Counted from the stretch's first letter, positions 54,613-63,958 are shown. The stretch is 64,000 nt of DNA from Methanoculleus sp. UBA303 (GCA_002501655.1 DANY01000027.1:57175-121174), one strand, 5' to 3'. The notes: generated by a model not told the origin, from the letters alone. Numbers and translations: made by a program.

Positions 54613-55332
54613 TCATCCCATTTTTGAACCACACGCAATAAGGCATCCACTAAACCTCTTCAACAAGAAGCTATCTCCGCATATCTTCTCAATTTCTCTA
54701 GACAACGCTTCTTCAAGAAAAGAATACAAAAAGGGATTCGAAAAAACTGCATTGATAACTTTAACATTAACTAATTCCAAATCATCCTCCAAAATCGTTT
54801 TTAGTTCACTCTCGTTAAATAGATGCACACCCGCTTCTTTTCTTTGTAGCGGGGTGTTATTCTGATGAATAACAACAACTTTATCATTTGATACCCGTTT
54901 CATTTCATTTAAGACTTTGATCGCAGTTCCATCGGAAATAAACGTGTCCAAGTAAATTAAAGGCAAATTTCGTTCCAATACAACATTAAATGAATTATCC
55001 TTAAATGGAATTTTTTTTGCATCAGTTAAAGCATAGAAGATGTTTTTATTGTCACGAGCCTTTTGTTGGATAACTTTAATCATATACGGGTTAATGTCAG
55101 TAACAACAATATTGCGTGTATAATTGGCATATTTAAGGATTAATTCGCCGGTTCCTCCCCCAATCTCAAGAATGTTATCATTCAATGTAATATTAGAATT
55201 TTTAATCATTTTGTTACAGATTGATGACATTTTGGAATACCCAAAATCAGTATCATATCTTAATGTCGAATCAAAATTGGATGTGTTTCTCTTATACTGA
55301 TCCGGACTTTCTGAAGTAATTTCAAGACTCAT
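54613..55332 (-). CDS. Class I SAM-dependent methyltransferase
   Basis: A 239-residue methyltransferase with SAM motif I NILEIGGGTGELIL, motif II VVTDINPYMI and IPFKDNSFNVVLERN. It is strongly AT-rich (many Lys, Asn, Ile). The start ATG 55332 has GGATGG upstream and overlaps the deacetylase end by 11 bases. Substrate is probably a glycan sugar or lipid carrier; unknown. Confidence 0.88.
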   Translation of the reverse strand: MSLEITSESPDQYKRNTSNFDSTLRYDTDFGYSKMSSICNKMIKNSNITLNDNILEIGGGTGELILKYANYTRNIVVTDINPYMIKVIQQKARDNKNIFYALTDAKKIPFKDNSFNVVLERNLPLIYLDTFISDGTAIKVLNEMKRVSNDKVVVIHQNNTPLQRKEAGVHLFNESELKTILEDDLELVNVKVINAVFSNPFLYSFLEEALSREIEKICGDSFLLKRFSGCLIACGSKMG

Positions 55333-56374
55333 TTGTATTCCATCCATTCATAATAATTTGTGCATTGTCCATCCATGCATTCTTCTTATGACAATAACCC
55401 AATATCTTTTCATACATCGCATACCATAAAGCCCGGAATGGACAGTTAAAGTTGTTCGTATGCCAATTAAGGGTCAAAACACCATTACAGGATGCCACAG
55501 TATCAATTAACCTCTTTGCTACATCCCATGCCTCATCATAAGACCTCACAGAGTCAAACAGCGTACCGTCCATTATAACCAGCGGAATCTCCAAGATGTT
55601 GACTTCCGTCTCAGTACGCAGATTATAGGGCATGAACGGGTGGCACATACCATTCCTGAAGCCAACCATATCAGGGTAACCCAGAGTCGTGTCGTACCTG
55701 AACCCTGCCTTCTCCAGGATCTCCCAGGAATCAGGTACCTGAAACCGCAGGTAATGATTTCGGTAACCGGTAACTTTTCTGCCCAGTACCTGTTCCAGCC
55801 GCCCCTTCTCCCGTGCAATCTCCTCAAGGTCATTGCAGGCATAGTAACCGCCGTGAAGCCCGACTTCCCACTCCCGGTCTACAATCCGGCCCAGTTCCCC
55901 TTCCAAATCCTCTATGTTGTATCTGAAACGCCTGATGTCAGCATCTGTAGCGAGGAAATAAAAAGAGGACCGTGCACCATACTTCTCCTCCAGGTCCATG
56001 ATCTCCTGGAAGTTCCAGTAGGGGCTCTGCTCCTTTCCACGCAGTTTCCAGAAAGCCTGTTGTTTGAAACCGCTGATGTCCAGCCCCTTGAGACAGGTCA
56101 GGGTGGATAGCAATGTGTGCTTGAGAGGGGGGTAAATCTCATCAACGTCGTGGGTGAGACAGACGGCAAATTGCTTACCATCTGGGTATTCTATTTCGTA
56201 TCCGTTGTCTACGAGATGTTTCGAAACCCTTGGCTCAAGGATATCCCGGTTTGTGCTATGTGCATATACAAAGCGCCCATAGCGGTCCAGTTGCTGGGGA
56301 GAGTACTCCTCTTTTCGGGTGTAGAGGTCCCATAACTCCTTATTTTGCCTGATATCATCATAACGGTGAACCAT
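55322..56374 (-). CDS. Polysaccharide deacetylase family protein
   Basis: A 350-residue NodB-like protein: AVCLTHDVDEIYPPL (metal-binding HDVD), VGLHGGYYACNDLEEI and TGYRNHYLRF, and VLTLNWHTN near the C-terminus. The family removes N-acetyl groups from sugars; cytoplasmic versions occur in archaeal glycan loci. ATG 56374 is preceded by GGGAGAAG; the longer frame start at 56398 is less likely. Confidence 0.88.
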   Translation of the reverse strand: MVHRYDDIRQNKELWDLYTRKEEYSPQQLDRYGRFVYAHSTNRDILEPRVSKHLVDNGYEIEYPDGKQFAVCLTHDVDEIYPPLKHTLLSTLTCLKGLDISGFKQQAFWKLRGKEQSPYWNFQEIMDLEEKYGARSSFYFLATDADIRRFRYNIEDLEGELGRIVDREWEVGLHGGYYACNDLEEIAREKGRLEQVLGRKVTGYRNHYLRFQVPDSWEILEKAGFRYDTTLGYPDMVGFRNGMCHPFMPYNLRTETEVNILEIPLVIMDGTLFDSVRSYDEAWDVAKRLIDTVASCNGVLTLNWHTNNFNCPFRALWYAMYEKILGYCHKKNAWMDNAQIIMNGWNTNES

Positions 56375-56394
56375 TGCTGTTTCTTCTCCCGACG

Positions 56395-57516
56395 TCAACT
56401 ACTTTGAGAAGACGTTTGGGCCAATGGTGCATCACCAGAAGTCAAAGCACAGGAGTACTGCACCTCGGGGTGCTCCTTCATCTCAGTAAAACTCCGGGGA
56501 TAATTCTCGACGAACCAGACCATGAACGCGGTCACGTCGATCTTATCCGCCAGCAACCGCTCCCGCTTGACCCGCCAGTTCTCCCGGCTCGCAGGATCCT
56601 GCAGGATCTCAATCGCCCTGCCCAGTGCTGCACTACTGTCGGTAAAACTATGGAGAAGGTCGTAGGTCTCCTCAAGTTCGATGAAATTGCCCATCGTACC
56701 TACAAGTGAAGAGACATAGATCGATGGTGTCCCAAGGATCGCTGCCTCCGACGCTGTCGTCCCCCCCTCCCCCACGTACAACGTCGCATAGTACAACAGA
56801 TCATGCAACTTCTCCGGCGAGACCCGGATCTGGTAGGGCTGCAACTCATCAGGCAGCGCCCCCTCCGAGGTGATCAGGACACGGCCGTAACTCTCCAGCG
56901 CCTTCACGAGCCCGACCTTGTCGCGGATGCCGCGCTGGCCAACGTCGTGGCTCGCCTCCCAGGAGACGAAGCGGACGATGATGAAGGGGTCGCCCTCGGC
57001 AAGATCGAGCTCGGCGAGGACGGCGGGGTTTGGGGTGAAGCGGTTGGGGTGGAGAGAAGCGAGTTCCATGTAGCCATTGAACCTGGCCTGTTTTTTCCCA
57101 ATATCCCTGTGGAAGCAACTTGGTGTCAGGATCACATCGGAGAAAGGAGCATAGAGACGGCGTTCCCAAACCGCATGTTCTGTGTCGTCAAAGATGACAG
57201 CAGGCACGCCTAGAACTTTAGATACATGCGCGGCCCGGATTGAGGAAAAGCCAAGGAGAATGTCCGGGCGGAAATTCTTCACCGCTCGATACATCTTTAC
57301 ATCCATTATCGGGACATTAATCACTTTTTTGAGCAACGAAGACCCATAACTTCCGAGATCGATATACTTTAACCCGTATTGTTGGAGCAACTGGATTGCC
57401 ACGTCCTTGTGACTTGCTGTAATCAAGACCTCATGGCCCCTCTGCTCCATCTCCCGGATAAAAGTCTTGAAGTAGTGTACATGACCTGGATGGTTAATAT
57501 CGACAACAACCCGCAT
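56395..57516 (-). CDS. DUF354 family protein (glycosyltransferase/epimerase-like)
   Basis: A 373-residue protein with MRVVVDINHPGHVHYFKTFI at the start and VGEGGTTASEAAILGTPSIY near the C-terminus, a pattern of DUF354, a GT-B-like family often found with amidotransferases. Activity unknown; UDP-sugar binding is likely. The coding sequence is AT-rich from 57516 down to about 57065 and then GC-rich, so it may be mosaic. Gene starts 2 bases before the amidotransferase stop. Confidence 0.85.
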   Translation of the reverse strand: MRVVVDINHPGHVHYFKTFIREMEQRGHEVLITASHKDVAIQLLQQYGLKYIDLGSYGSSLLKKVINVPIMDVKMYRAVKNFRPDILLGFSSIRAAHVSKVLGVPAVIFDDTEHAVWERRLYAPFSDVILTPSCFHRDIGKKQARFNGYMELASLHPNRFTPNPAVLAELDLAEGDPFIIVRFVSWEASHDVGQRGIRDKVGLVKALESYGRVLITSEGALPDELQPYQIRVSPEKLHDLLYYATLYVGEGGTTASEAAILGTPSIYVSSLVGTMGNFIELEETYDLLHSFTDSSAALGRAIEILQDPASRENWRVKRERLLADKIDVTAFMVWFVENYPRSFTEMKEHPEVQYSCALTSGDAPLAQTSSQSS

Positions 57517-57517
57517 A

Positions 57518-58666
57518 TTACACATGCGCCCCCAGATACTTTTCATAGAAGATCCTCGGAATGAGGTTCAGAGAGCAGGCCAATTTGATCGGCCACTTCA
57601 GGACTCTAATCAGAGGATAACTAGTAGAGTAGTCAAGGAAGGTCTTTGGAGGGAGGGAGAGAATCTCTCCGAACTCTTCTTCTGTAACCCCGATCTTCCC
57701 AAGAACAATCCCTGTGACCTCCGGATCACCGCTTGGAGGGGCCTTCAGCACCTCAAGTGCCTCATATCGGGTTAACTTCCCGGAACGCACCGCGGCAGAC
57801 AACTGAACCTTTCTCTTGTCTATCCGGAACTTGTTCCAGAGGATATCTGTGATCACAAAACGGGTATAGAAAGATTCAAAATGATGTCCCCCATAGTCGG
57901 TCCAGTCTACCTCACGCTTGAGGATATCCTTGGTTTCTTCCTTACTGTAGTCCATGTAGGCAAGAAGAGGGACGGTCTTGATGCCCTTAAAGAGAGAGAA
58001 GTTGATCATGTCGGAGATTGTCAGGTTGGGATACATCACGAGAGGGCGACGACCATATTCTTCCTGTACGCTCCGGACGTACCTCCCATCCGTATAACTC
58101 CATTTAAGGGGCTGTATGCCTTCTGTGCGGAAGTTCATTCCGTTGATGATCCACTTAACGCCATTCTCTGCGGCGGTACGGTGGAGAACTGCATGAATGG
58201 CAAGATCCGTCGGGGTCTCGGCATCTGGAACAGACGCCTTCAGGAAGGAGCGTTGAATGTCACAGAATTCCTCAAAATCGGCTGTAATCCACTTTAGATC
58301 GATTTCGAGCTTCCTGATAGCGTTTTTAATATTGGATACGGAGGCTTCTGAGTTCCATCCGTTATCAAAATGAACTGCTAGAGGTCGCAATCCCAGCTTT
58401 TTTGCCATATAAAGGCAGAAGGTGCTATCGGCACCTCCACTGATACCCACTATACAGTCATACTTCTGGGCTTGACCATCTTTTTGTATCTTTTCTACTA
58501 TTTGATTCAGTTTCTGCTCCCCCCTGCCATCAAGAGGGAACTGTTTATCAAGGCTATCATGAATCTGGCAGAAATTGCAGATGCCCTTCCCGTCAAATTG
58601 TATATCGGGAATGGTCGTATCTGAGACACATCGGGAACAGATCTGATAGGTATCACTAGAATTCAT
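57518..58666 (-). CDS. N-acetyl sugar amidotransferase (WbpG/PseA-like)
   Basis: A 382-residue PP-loop enzyme. Two Cys pairs, ICSRCVSDTTIPDIQFD and ICNFC, precede the PP-loop GISGGADST. WbpG-like proteins make acetamidino sugars using ammonia from HisH/HisF-like partners, as in archaellin glycans of Methanococcus; no such partner is in this window. ATG 58666 is chosen; the frame to 58681 adds five residues. Confidence 0.9.
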   Translation of the reverse strand: MNSSDTYQICSRCVSDTTIPDIQFDGKGICNFCQIHDSLDKQFPLDGRGEQKLNQIVEKIQKDGQAQKYDCIVGISGGADSTFCLYMAKKLGLRPLAVHFDNGWNSEASVSNIKNAIRKLEIDLKWITADFEEFCDIQRSFLKASVPDAETPTDLAIHAVLHRTAAENGVKWIINGMNFRTEGIQPLKWSYTDGRYVRSVQEEYGRRPLVMYPNLTISDMINFSLFKGIKTVPLLAYMDYSKEETKDILKREVDWTDYGGHHFESFYTRFVITDILWNKFRIDKRKVQLSAAVRSGKLTRYEALEVLKAPPSGDPEVTGIVLGKIGVTEEEFGEILSLPPKTFLDYSTSYPLIRVLKWPIKLACSLNLIPRIFYEKYLGAHV

Positions 58667-58803
58667 CGTTAAGCACCGCAAAACACAGGGGCACCCATAT
58701 TTTTCGGGACAAATGCGCTCAAAAATGTCCGGGGCGCATGCCCGGTGTTAAGTGCTACATGGGCAAGTTCCTGATACTTTTCGAGTATGAGATTCCATAA
58801 CAA

Positions 58804-59754
58804 TCAGTACCACCCGCCATTCTTCTCTGCCTGCATGTCAAACAGCATCGCAAAGAGGAGAAACTGGGCCCCTAGGCCAAAGATGAGGAGTGTGATTACC
58901 GCCGGGACAAAGACGGAATTATCCTGTACAAATTTGAAATACAAGGAGTAGATCCCCATGAGGACGCTGATAACACTGAAAGCGACCCCAAAGAAGTAGA
59001 AGAACACCAGCGGATGGAACCCCATGACGACGTACTTCGTCTTCAGCCTCCAGAGAAAGTCCTTCAGGAGAAGCCCGGAGAGCCGTAGGATGTAACTACT
59101 GTACTTAATGTTCGACCGCTCAAGCCCGTAGCGCGCAGGGTGCGGGACGTTCGTCACGCGGAACCCGTAGACGTTGAGCCGCACGAGGATATCGTTGCAG
59201 TAGCCGTACCGCGGGTAGACGGCATCGAGCGGGATCGTCTCCAGCGCCCGCCGCGAGATCGCCGTGTAGCCGTTCTGCGGGTCGACCAGCTGCCAGTAGC
59301 CCGACGCGATCTTGGTGAGAAGCGTCAGCGCCGCGTTCCCGGCAAAGCGCCACCGGCTCATCCCTTTCCGGAACTCCGGATTGATGAGGCGATTCCCAAC
59401 CGTATAGTCTGCTTTCCCGTCGACGATCGGGTCCAGCAACTTCGGGAGGAACGCCGGGTCCATCTGGTTGTCACCGGCCATGACGGCGACGATATCGAGA
59501 TCGTCCAGAAGTGCCGCCGTATAGCCGGTGATGATCGCGGCCCCGACGCCGCAGTTCGTCTCATGCCGGAGGAGGACGATGCGCGGGTCCTTCGCCGCCC
59601 GTTCCCCGATCCTCGGGGATGTCTGATCCGCCGAACAGTCGTCCACGACGTAGACCCGGTCCACAAACTCCGGCATGGTATCGAGCGTCGGCCCGATCAG
59701 GAGTTCCTCGTTGTACGCAGGGACGACTACTGCAATCCGGCGCTCTCGGTACAT
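58804..59754 (-). CDS. Dolichyl-phosphate-type glycosyltransferase family 2
   Basis: A 316-residue GT2 enzyme: IAVVVPAYNEELLIGPTLD, YVVDDCSAD, the catalytic VAVMAGDNQMDPAFLPKLL, DPQNGYTAISRRAL, and two C-terminal helices (FHPLVFFYFFGVAFSVISVL and the last about 20 residues). This layout matches dolichyl-phosphate hexose synthases of the AglJ/AglD type. Start ATG 59754 follows an unlike stretch. Mostly GC-rich. Confidence 0.92.
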   Translation of the reverse strand: MYRERRIAVVVPAYNEELLIGPTLDTMPEFVDRVYVVDDCSADQTSPRIGERAAKDPRIVLLRHETNCGVGAAIITGYTAALLDDLDIVAVMAGDNQMDPAFLPKLLDPIVDGKADYTVGNRLINPEFRKGMSRWRFAGNAALTLLTKIASGYWQLVDPQNGYTAISRRALETIPLDAVYPRYGYCNDILVRLNVYGFRVTNVPHPARYGLERSNIKYSSYILRLSGLLLKDFLWRLKTKYVVMGFHPLVFFYFFGVAFSVISVLMGIYSLYFKFVQDNSVFVPAVITLLIFGLGAQFLLFAMLFDMQAEKNGGWY

Positions 59755-60234
59755 GGCGACACAGCTCCATCGCACCCGCCCGGGCAAAGTGGGAGAGGCT
59801 TTCCGGCTGCGGTTGCCCTGCCGGGGGTGCATTGCTTGCTGACTAGTATTCTCTTGCAGTCAGGGATAATTATATCGCTCTTCAAAGCAGTGCATACGTT
59901 CCCTGTTCGTAAAAATGGCGTATCCCGACAGGCCATGACGATTAAGGTGCCGATATAGGCGATAGGGCGCGGGCCGGGGAGATGCCGTGCGATCGGACGC
60001 CGGTATAAGTCCCCCGGATCTCCAGTGTTCTCCGGGAAAATGCGCATGCTACCCCCGGGCTGTTCTGGATTACTCCCGGGTGTTGAGCCGGCACCTCCTG
60101 GCATCTTCAAAACCTGCTATATATCCCTTTCTCATTCGAGCCGGAAAATTATTACGAAGATATAAAAATTGATGAGCCTAAAACATACTGATCTATAAAC
60201 CGACTTCTCCTTACGTGGTATCAGGGCGATAAAA
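59755..60234. other. Intergenic region between divergent genes
   Basis: About 480 bases. AT-rich sequence near 60110-60200 gives a promoter for the downstream gene. On the other side, minus-strand sequence near 59870 (ATATAATTA) may serve the GT2. No gene is supported. Confidence 0.5.
60159..60170 (+). promoter_or_regulatory. TATA box upstream of membrane glycosyltransferase-like gene
   Basis: GATATAAAAATT, 64-75 bases before the ATG at 60235, is the best archaeal TATA match in this spacer. Confidence 0.45.
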
Positions 60235-62151
60235 ATGGGTTCACGACGACGAGGGTCAACAACGAAGCCTCAGCCGGATAGGGCGGACGAGGGCCGGCCG
60301 GAGCAGGAAGCGGTCTCCTGCTTCATGGAGAGAAACCTTATCCCGGTGCTTATCTTCCTCTTTGCGCTCTTCTTCATCATAACGTTCTCAAACCCGGCGC
60401 TCTTCATAAACGACGAGTGGATCACGGTCAACCAGCTCCACCAGCTCGGGGAGGGGCACCAGATCATCGTGAACGAGGGGAAGTACGGCACGTTCCAGAA
60501 CGGGACGCCGGGACCCTACTTCCAGGCCCGCCATAACCTCCTCGGCTACACGATGATGCTCCCCGCCCTCTCGCTCCCGGCACTTACGTTCTTCAACCTC
60601 TTCGGCGATCAGTTCAGGATCGCGGTTGTGCTCCTCTGGTCGCTCCTCCCGGTTGCGATGGCGGTGCTGGTCGACGCCTATCGCCCGGAGTACGCCCGGT
60701 GGCGGGGCGTCCGATGGACGTGGCTCGTGATCGGCGCCTCGTTCCTTGCGCTGCTTGCGAACCTCGCCTTCTACTACCCCTGGCCGTTCGCCGCGCCGGA
60801 CGCACCTATCGAGGCCGCGGCGGTGGTCTTCACGAACCACCTCCTCTTCGCCGCGCTCGCGGTGATGGTCTACCTCACCTGCAGGACCATATTTGAGGAT
60901 ACCTGGTTCTCCATCTTCGGGACGATCGCCTGCATATCCTGTTCATCATACATCTTCTGGGCGTCGAACGCGAAGGATCACATGCTGTTAGCAGCAATGA
61001 CCGCGGCGGTCATCCTCTTTCTGGTGCGGTATATCAAGGAACGGCGGTGGAGTGATGCCGTCATCGGGTTTGCGTTCATCGGGCTGCTCGCGTGGGCAAG
61101 ACCTGAGGTCGGGTTTACGGTCTTTGTCTTTGCCACGCTCTACTACGTCGGGCTTCTGGTCTCCCGCGGAGATCTCCGGCAGAAGCCTGCAAAGGAGGTG
61201 GTAAAAGCGCTCTGCACGCCCCTTGCCACGCTCCTCGGGGCCGTGCCGCTCCTCATCAACAACGCCCACGTGACCGGAAACCCGCTGGTGCCGGCGTTCT
61301 ACGTCTATGAGAAGAGGCTCCTTGCCGGCGCCTCGGGGGAGGAGATCATCGGCGCGGCCGAGGCTGTGAACGGCGTCGTCCAGGCGGTCCCCGCACCGTC
61401 GGGAGGGGTCACGGGATTTCTTTCCGTCCTCGCAAACCACTTCACCCCGTCGTGGTCGACCCTGCCCGGGGATGTTTTTGGTATCCTCTTCGCCCCGGCG
61501 TCCGGGAACATGAGCCTCGTCGCGGTATCGCCGCTGATCGTCCTTGCGGTCATCCTCCTCCCGGTGCTCTACCTGGACTACCGGAGGGGGGAGCGGTCGC
61601 AAAACCTCGCTGTGGTGATCTTTCTCGTCGTTGTGGCCTGCGCCGTCTGGGTCGCCTACGCCCGGAGCCTCCCCGGGCTGAGCGCAAGCCACGGTATTAT
61701 CCCCGACATCAGGTATCTCAGCCCATTCTATCTGCCGGCGGGGCTGCTCGGGGTCTACGGGATATCACGCCTCGCCAGTGCCAACCCAAAGCGGAGGGCG
61801 CTCTGGCAGGTCGCCGTCATCGGGGTCGCCGCTCCAGTGCTGCTCCTTGCCCTGATGCTTATCCAGCCCTACGGGGGGCAGTACCCCGGCTACACGCTGT
61901 TCTTTACCCGGATCACGTTCGTGATGCTCGCTGTAACCCTCATCCTTATTGCAGTGAGGAAGCGGTTTAGCATACCCGGCACCTGGCTCACGGCTGCCCT
62001 GCTCCTCCTCATCGCCGTCCCGTTCGCGTGGCAGGTGATGATGGTCTTCCTCTACTCAGTGGCGAAGTTCAACGGCTATCCTCTCTGGATCCCGCTCGTG
62101 GAGACGCTCTACCAGCACTGTATTGGGGTCACCGGATTGGAAAGCCTCTGA
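60235..62151 (+). CDS. Polytopic membrane protein, GT-C glycosyltransferase-like
   Basis: A 638-residue protein with a basic N-terminal tail and about 12 hydrophobic helices. The first extracytoplasmic loop (LFINDEWITVNQLHQLGEGH) contains acidic residues where GT-C enzymes have their catalytic motif, and another loop holds GPYFQARHNLLGYTMMLPAL. Such proteins transfer sugars from dolichyl-phosphate donors; the gene next to a DPM-like synthase fits, but no classic motif is decisive. A shorter start at 60325 is possible. Confidence 0.7.
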   Translation: MGSRRRGSTTKPQPDRADEGRPEQEAVSCFMERNLIPVLIFLFALFFIITFSNPALFINDEWITVNQLHQLGEGHQIIVNEGKYGTFQNGTPGPYFQARHNLLGYTMMLPALSLPALTFFNLFGDQFRIAVVLLWSLLPVAMAVLVDAYRPEYARWRGVRWTWLVIGASFLALLANLAFYYPWPFAAPDAPIEAAAVVFTNHLLFAALAVMVYLTCRTIFEDTWFSIFGTIACISCSSYIFWASNAKDHMLLAAMTAAVILFLVRYIKERRWSDAVIGFAFIGLLAWARPEVGFTVFVFATLYYVGLLVSRGDLRQKPAKEVVKALCTPLATLLGAVPLLINNAHVTGNPLVPAFYVYEKRLLAGASGEEIIGAAEAVNGVVQAVPAPSGGVTGFLSVLANHFTPSWSTLPGDVFGILFAPASGNMSLVAVSPLIVLAVILLPVLYLDYRRGERSQNLAVVIFLVVVACAVWVAYARSLPGLSASHGIIPDIRYLSPFYLPAGLLGVYGISRLASANPKRRALWQVAVIGVAAPVLLLALMLIQPYGGQYPGYTLFFTRITFVMLAVTLILIAVRKRFSIPGTWLTAALLLLIAVPFAWQVMMVFLYSVAKFNGYPLWIPLVETLYQHCIGVTGLESL

Positions 62152-62321
62152 ACTCTGACTTTTTTCCGGACGCCCCGGGAACCCATCAGATCGGTATTTG
62201 ATAGCATCTCCTCAACTTCCGGTCATTCGGCGGTTATTGGGCTTTCCACAGTAAGAACTCCGGCCCGGCATTTTTCTCACAGCCCTCGTTGAATCAGAGT
62301 ACAGGGTCAGCAACAAGGCTT

Positions 62322-62337
62322 CTCGCGTTACCGCGAG
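62322..62337. repeat. Perfect inverted repeat (hairpin)
   Basis: CTCGCG-TTAC-CGCGAG forms a tight hairpin within AAGGCTT...GGGAGG sequence. The setting is similar to transposon right-end hairpins of IS200/IS605 type, but a terminator for the membrane-protein gene, 171 bases upstream, is also possible. Confidence 0.4.
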
Positions 62338-62650
62338 GGAGGTAGATGAGCGGTGCAGCCCACTTCGCGTGAGGCAACGATGCACGTGAGATGTCAGATG
62401 CAGTGGCCCACTACCCGTGTCTTCCCCCGGGCCTGTTTCGTGCAGCGGATCGCGGTGTGCGTCGCATTCTTGGGGGAGGCCGCGTCCCCGGGCTTAACAA
62501 ACAGGGCTTCCGTTTCCGGTTTCAATATTGCGGAATCATCCGTTGACCCGCAAAGGTGGGGGCATGAACACAGCAGGATGGGCATGCTGAATCGGGTTCC
62601 TGCTACAGCCCGGGATTACCCGGAACGGTGATCGCACCGGCGCCCGGATG

Positions 62651-62657
62651 AAAAAAA
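62651..62657 (-). terminator. T-run after archaellin gene
   Basis: The minus strand reads CCCTTTTTTTC about 22-28 bases after the archaellin stop, a normal archaeal T-tract terminator. Confidence 0.5.
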
Positions 62658-62678
62658 GGGTTAGTGGAGTGTTCACTG

Positions 62679-63365
62679 TTAGATGATGTTCACCGCATAG
62701 AGGGTCGATGGAACGGTCTTCTTGATCGGGAAGGCCGCACCGATCGCCGGCTGCAGGTTCACGGAGAACCGGGTGTTGGGTGTCAACTTAGCGTCCTCCG
62801 GGAACGCGACCTTCAGGACAAACTGCTCACCAGGTTCGAGGAGTTTGTTTCTGTTTTCGATCGTGCCAGTAGCATCTTTGCCAATGTCGTTGTAGGTCAT
62901 AATGACACCCCACTTGCCGTCGGTTCCGGCGGCTATGATAGCACTATCCGCGCCGCCTGAGTTAGGGTTAGTAGCCGCGCCAATGCCTTTGATGGAGCCA
63001 GTCTCGCTAAACGGTATGACTTCTGACGTCTCTCCACAGACAAACGTCACCAGCATCTGGGTGATATCGATCGGCGAACCGCCCGCGGTATTCCCGATGG
63101 TGAACTCAATAGACTGTAAACGTGCATTTGCGGACGAGGCTTCAGTTGTCGCACCGGTTTTACCGTAAATGTTACCGATGATCTCCAGACTGGAGCTGGC
63201 CTGCTGCGAGCCTGTGTGCACAGTCCTCTGCGCCTCCTGGGTCGCGAAGAACCCGGCGCCGAGCATCACGTACGAGAAGACCGCGGCCACGACGATGAAC
63301 GCGATCAACACGATCGCCGCCTCAAGCCCGGTGAATGCATCTTCGTTCTTAAGTAGTTTCATCAT
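62679..63365 (-). CDS. arlB: Archaellin (FlaB/ArlB)
   Basis: A 228-residue pre-archaellin. The class III signal sequence KLLKNEDA is followed by FTGLEAAIVLIAF and a long helix VVAAVFSYVMLGAGFF; cleavage before the F of FTG places Gly at +3 as usual. A beta-rich outer domain follows. I find no N-X-S/T sequon. The start is taken as ATG 63365 (7 bases after GAGGTG); ATG 63371 and 63362 are alternatives. It follows the next archaellin gene by 11 bases. Confidence 0.95.
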   Translation of the reverse strand: MMKLLKNEDAFTGLEAAIVLIAFIVVAAVFSYVMLGAGFFATQEAQRTVHTGSQQASSSLEIIGNIYGKTGATTEASSANARLQSIEFTIGNTAGGSPIDITQMLVTFVCGETSEVIPFSETGSIKGIGAATNPNSGGADSAIIAAGTDGKWGVIMTYNDIGKDATGTIENRNKLLEPGEQFVLKVAFPEDAKLTPNTRFSVNLQPAIGAAFPIKKTVPSTLYAVNII

Positions 63366-63376
63366 GCTCATTCACC

Positions 63377-63958
63377 TCAGTAGACCTCGTAGTTATTGTC
63401 CTTAAGTAAGTCCGGCGGTGCTATCCGGTTGATCGGGAGCGCCGCGCCGATGTCGGGCTTGACCTCTACGGTGAACCGGTCGTTCGGTCCGATCGTGGGT
63501 AATGTTTTCGAATCATGTGTATTGATATCGATCATCACCATCTCGAACTTGTCGAGCATGTCGTTCTGAGCGGTCCCGGTCTGCAGGCCCCCTTTCGCAT
63601 ACCACTCCTCGGTTATCTCATCATACGTGTAGGTCTCCATATCCTTAGCCGTCGATACGGTGAAGGTCACCTTCTTCATGTCAATCGATGCTCCCCCGGC
63701 AGCAAGCTGCAAGAGGAAGCTGATCTTGCCCAGGCCTGTCGTGCTTGAAGCCGTCACGATCACCGGCCCCGACAGCTCAAGGTTCGAGCTCGCCTGCGCC
63801 ACGCCCGTCTGCACGACCCTCTGCGCCTCTCCGGTTGCAAAGAACCCGGCGCCGAGCATCACGTACGAGAAGACTGCGGCCACGACGATGAACGCGATCA
63901 AGACGATCGCGGCCTCGAGGCCGGTGAATGCATCTTCGTTTTTCATCAACTTACTCAT
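63377..63958 (-). CDS. arlB: Archaellin (FlaB/ArlB), second copy
   Basis: A 193-residue pre-archaellin with the same class III signal and N-terminal helix as its neighbour (KLMKNEDA then FTGLEAAIVLIAF). The outer domain differs. It has no N-X-S/T sequon either. ATG 63958 is preceded by AGGAGG with 9-base spacing; the frame to 63982 includes that site. No promoter is visible in the remaining 42 bases, so more archaellin genes may lie upstream of the window. Confidence 0.95.
   Translation of the reverse strand: MSKLMKNEDAFTGLEAAIVLIAFIVVAAVFSYVMLGAGFFATGEAQRVVQTGVAQASSNLELSGPVIVTASSTTGLGKISFLLQLAAGGASIDMKKVTFTVSTAKDMETYTYDEITEEWYAKGGLQTGTAQNDMLDKFEMVMIDINTHDSKTLPTIGPNDRFTVEVKPDIGAALPINRIAPPDLLKDNNYEVY

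Larger units (their letters stand above)
62152..62678. other. Intergenic region between membrane protein and archaellin genes
   Basis: About 530 bases. It contains a strong 6-base hairpin at 62322 and a T-run at 62651 serving the archaellin gene. No frame looks coding. Parts resemble the right ends of IS200/IS605 elements but not enough to call one. Confidence 0.4.

Noticed and set aside
56849..57213. Short frames on both strands inside the DUF354 gene
   Set aside because: Shadows of the GC-rich part of that gene.
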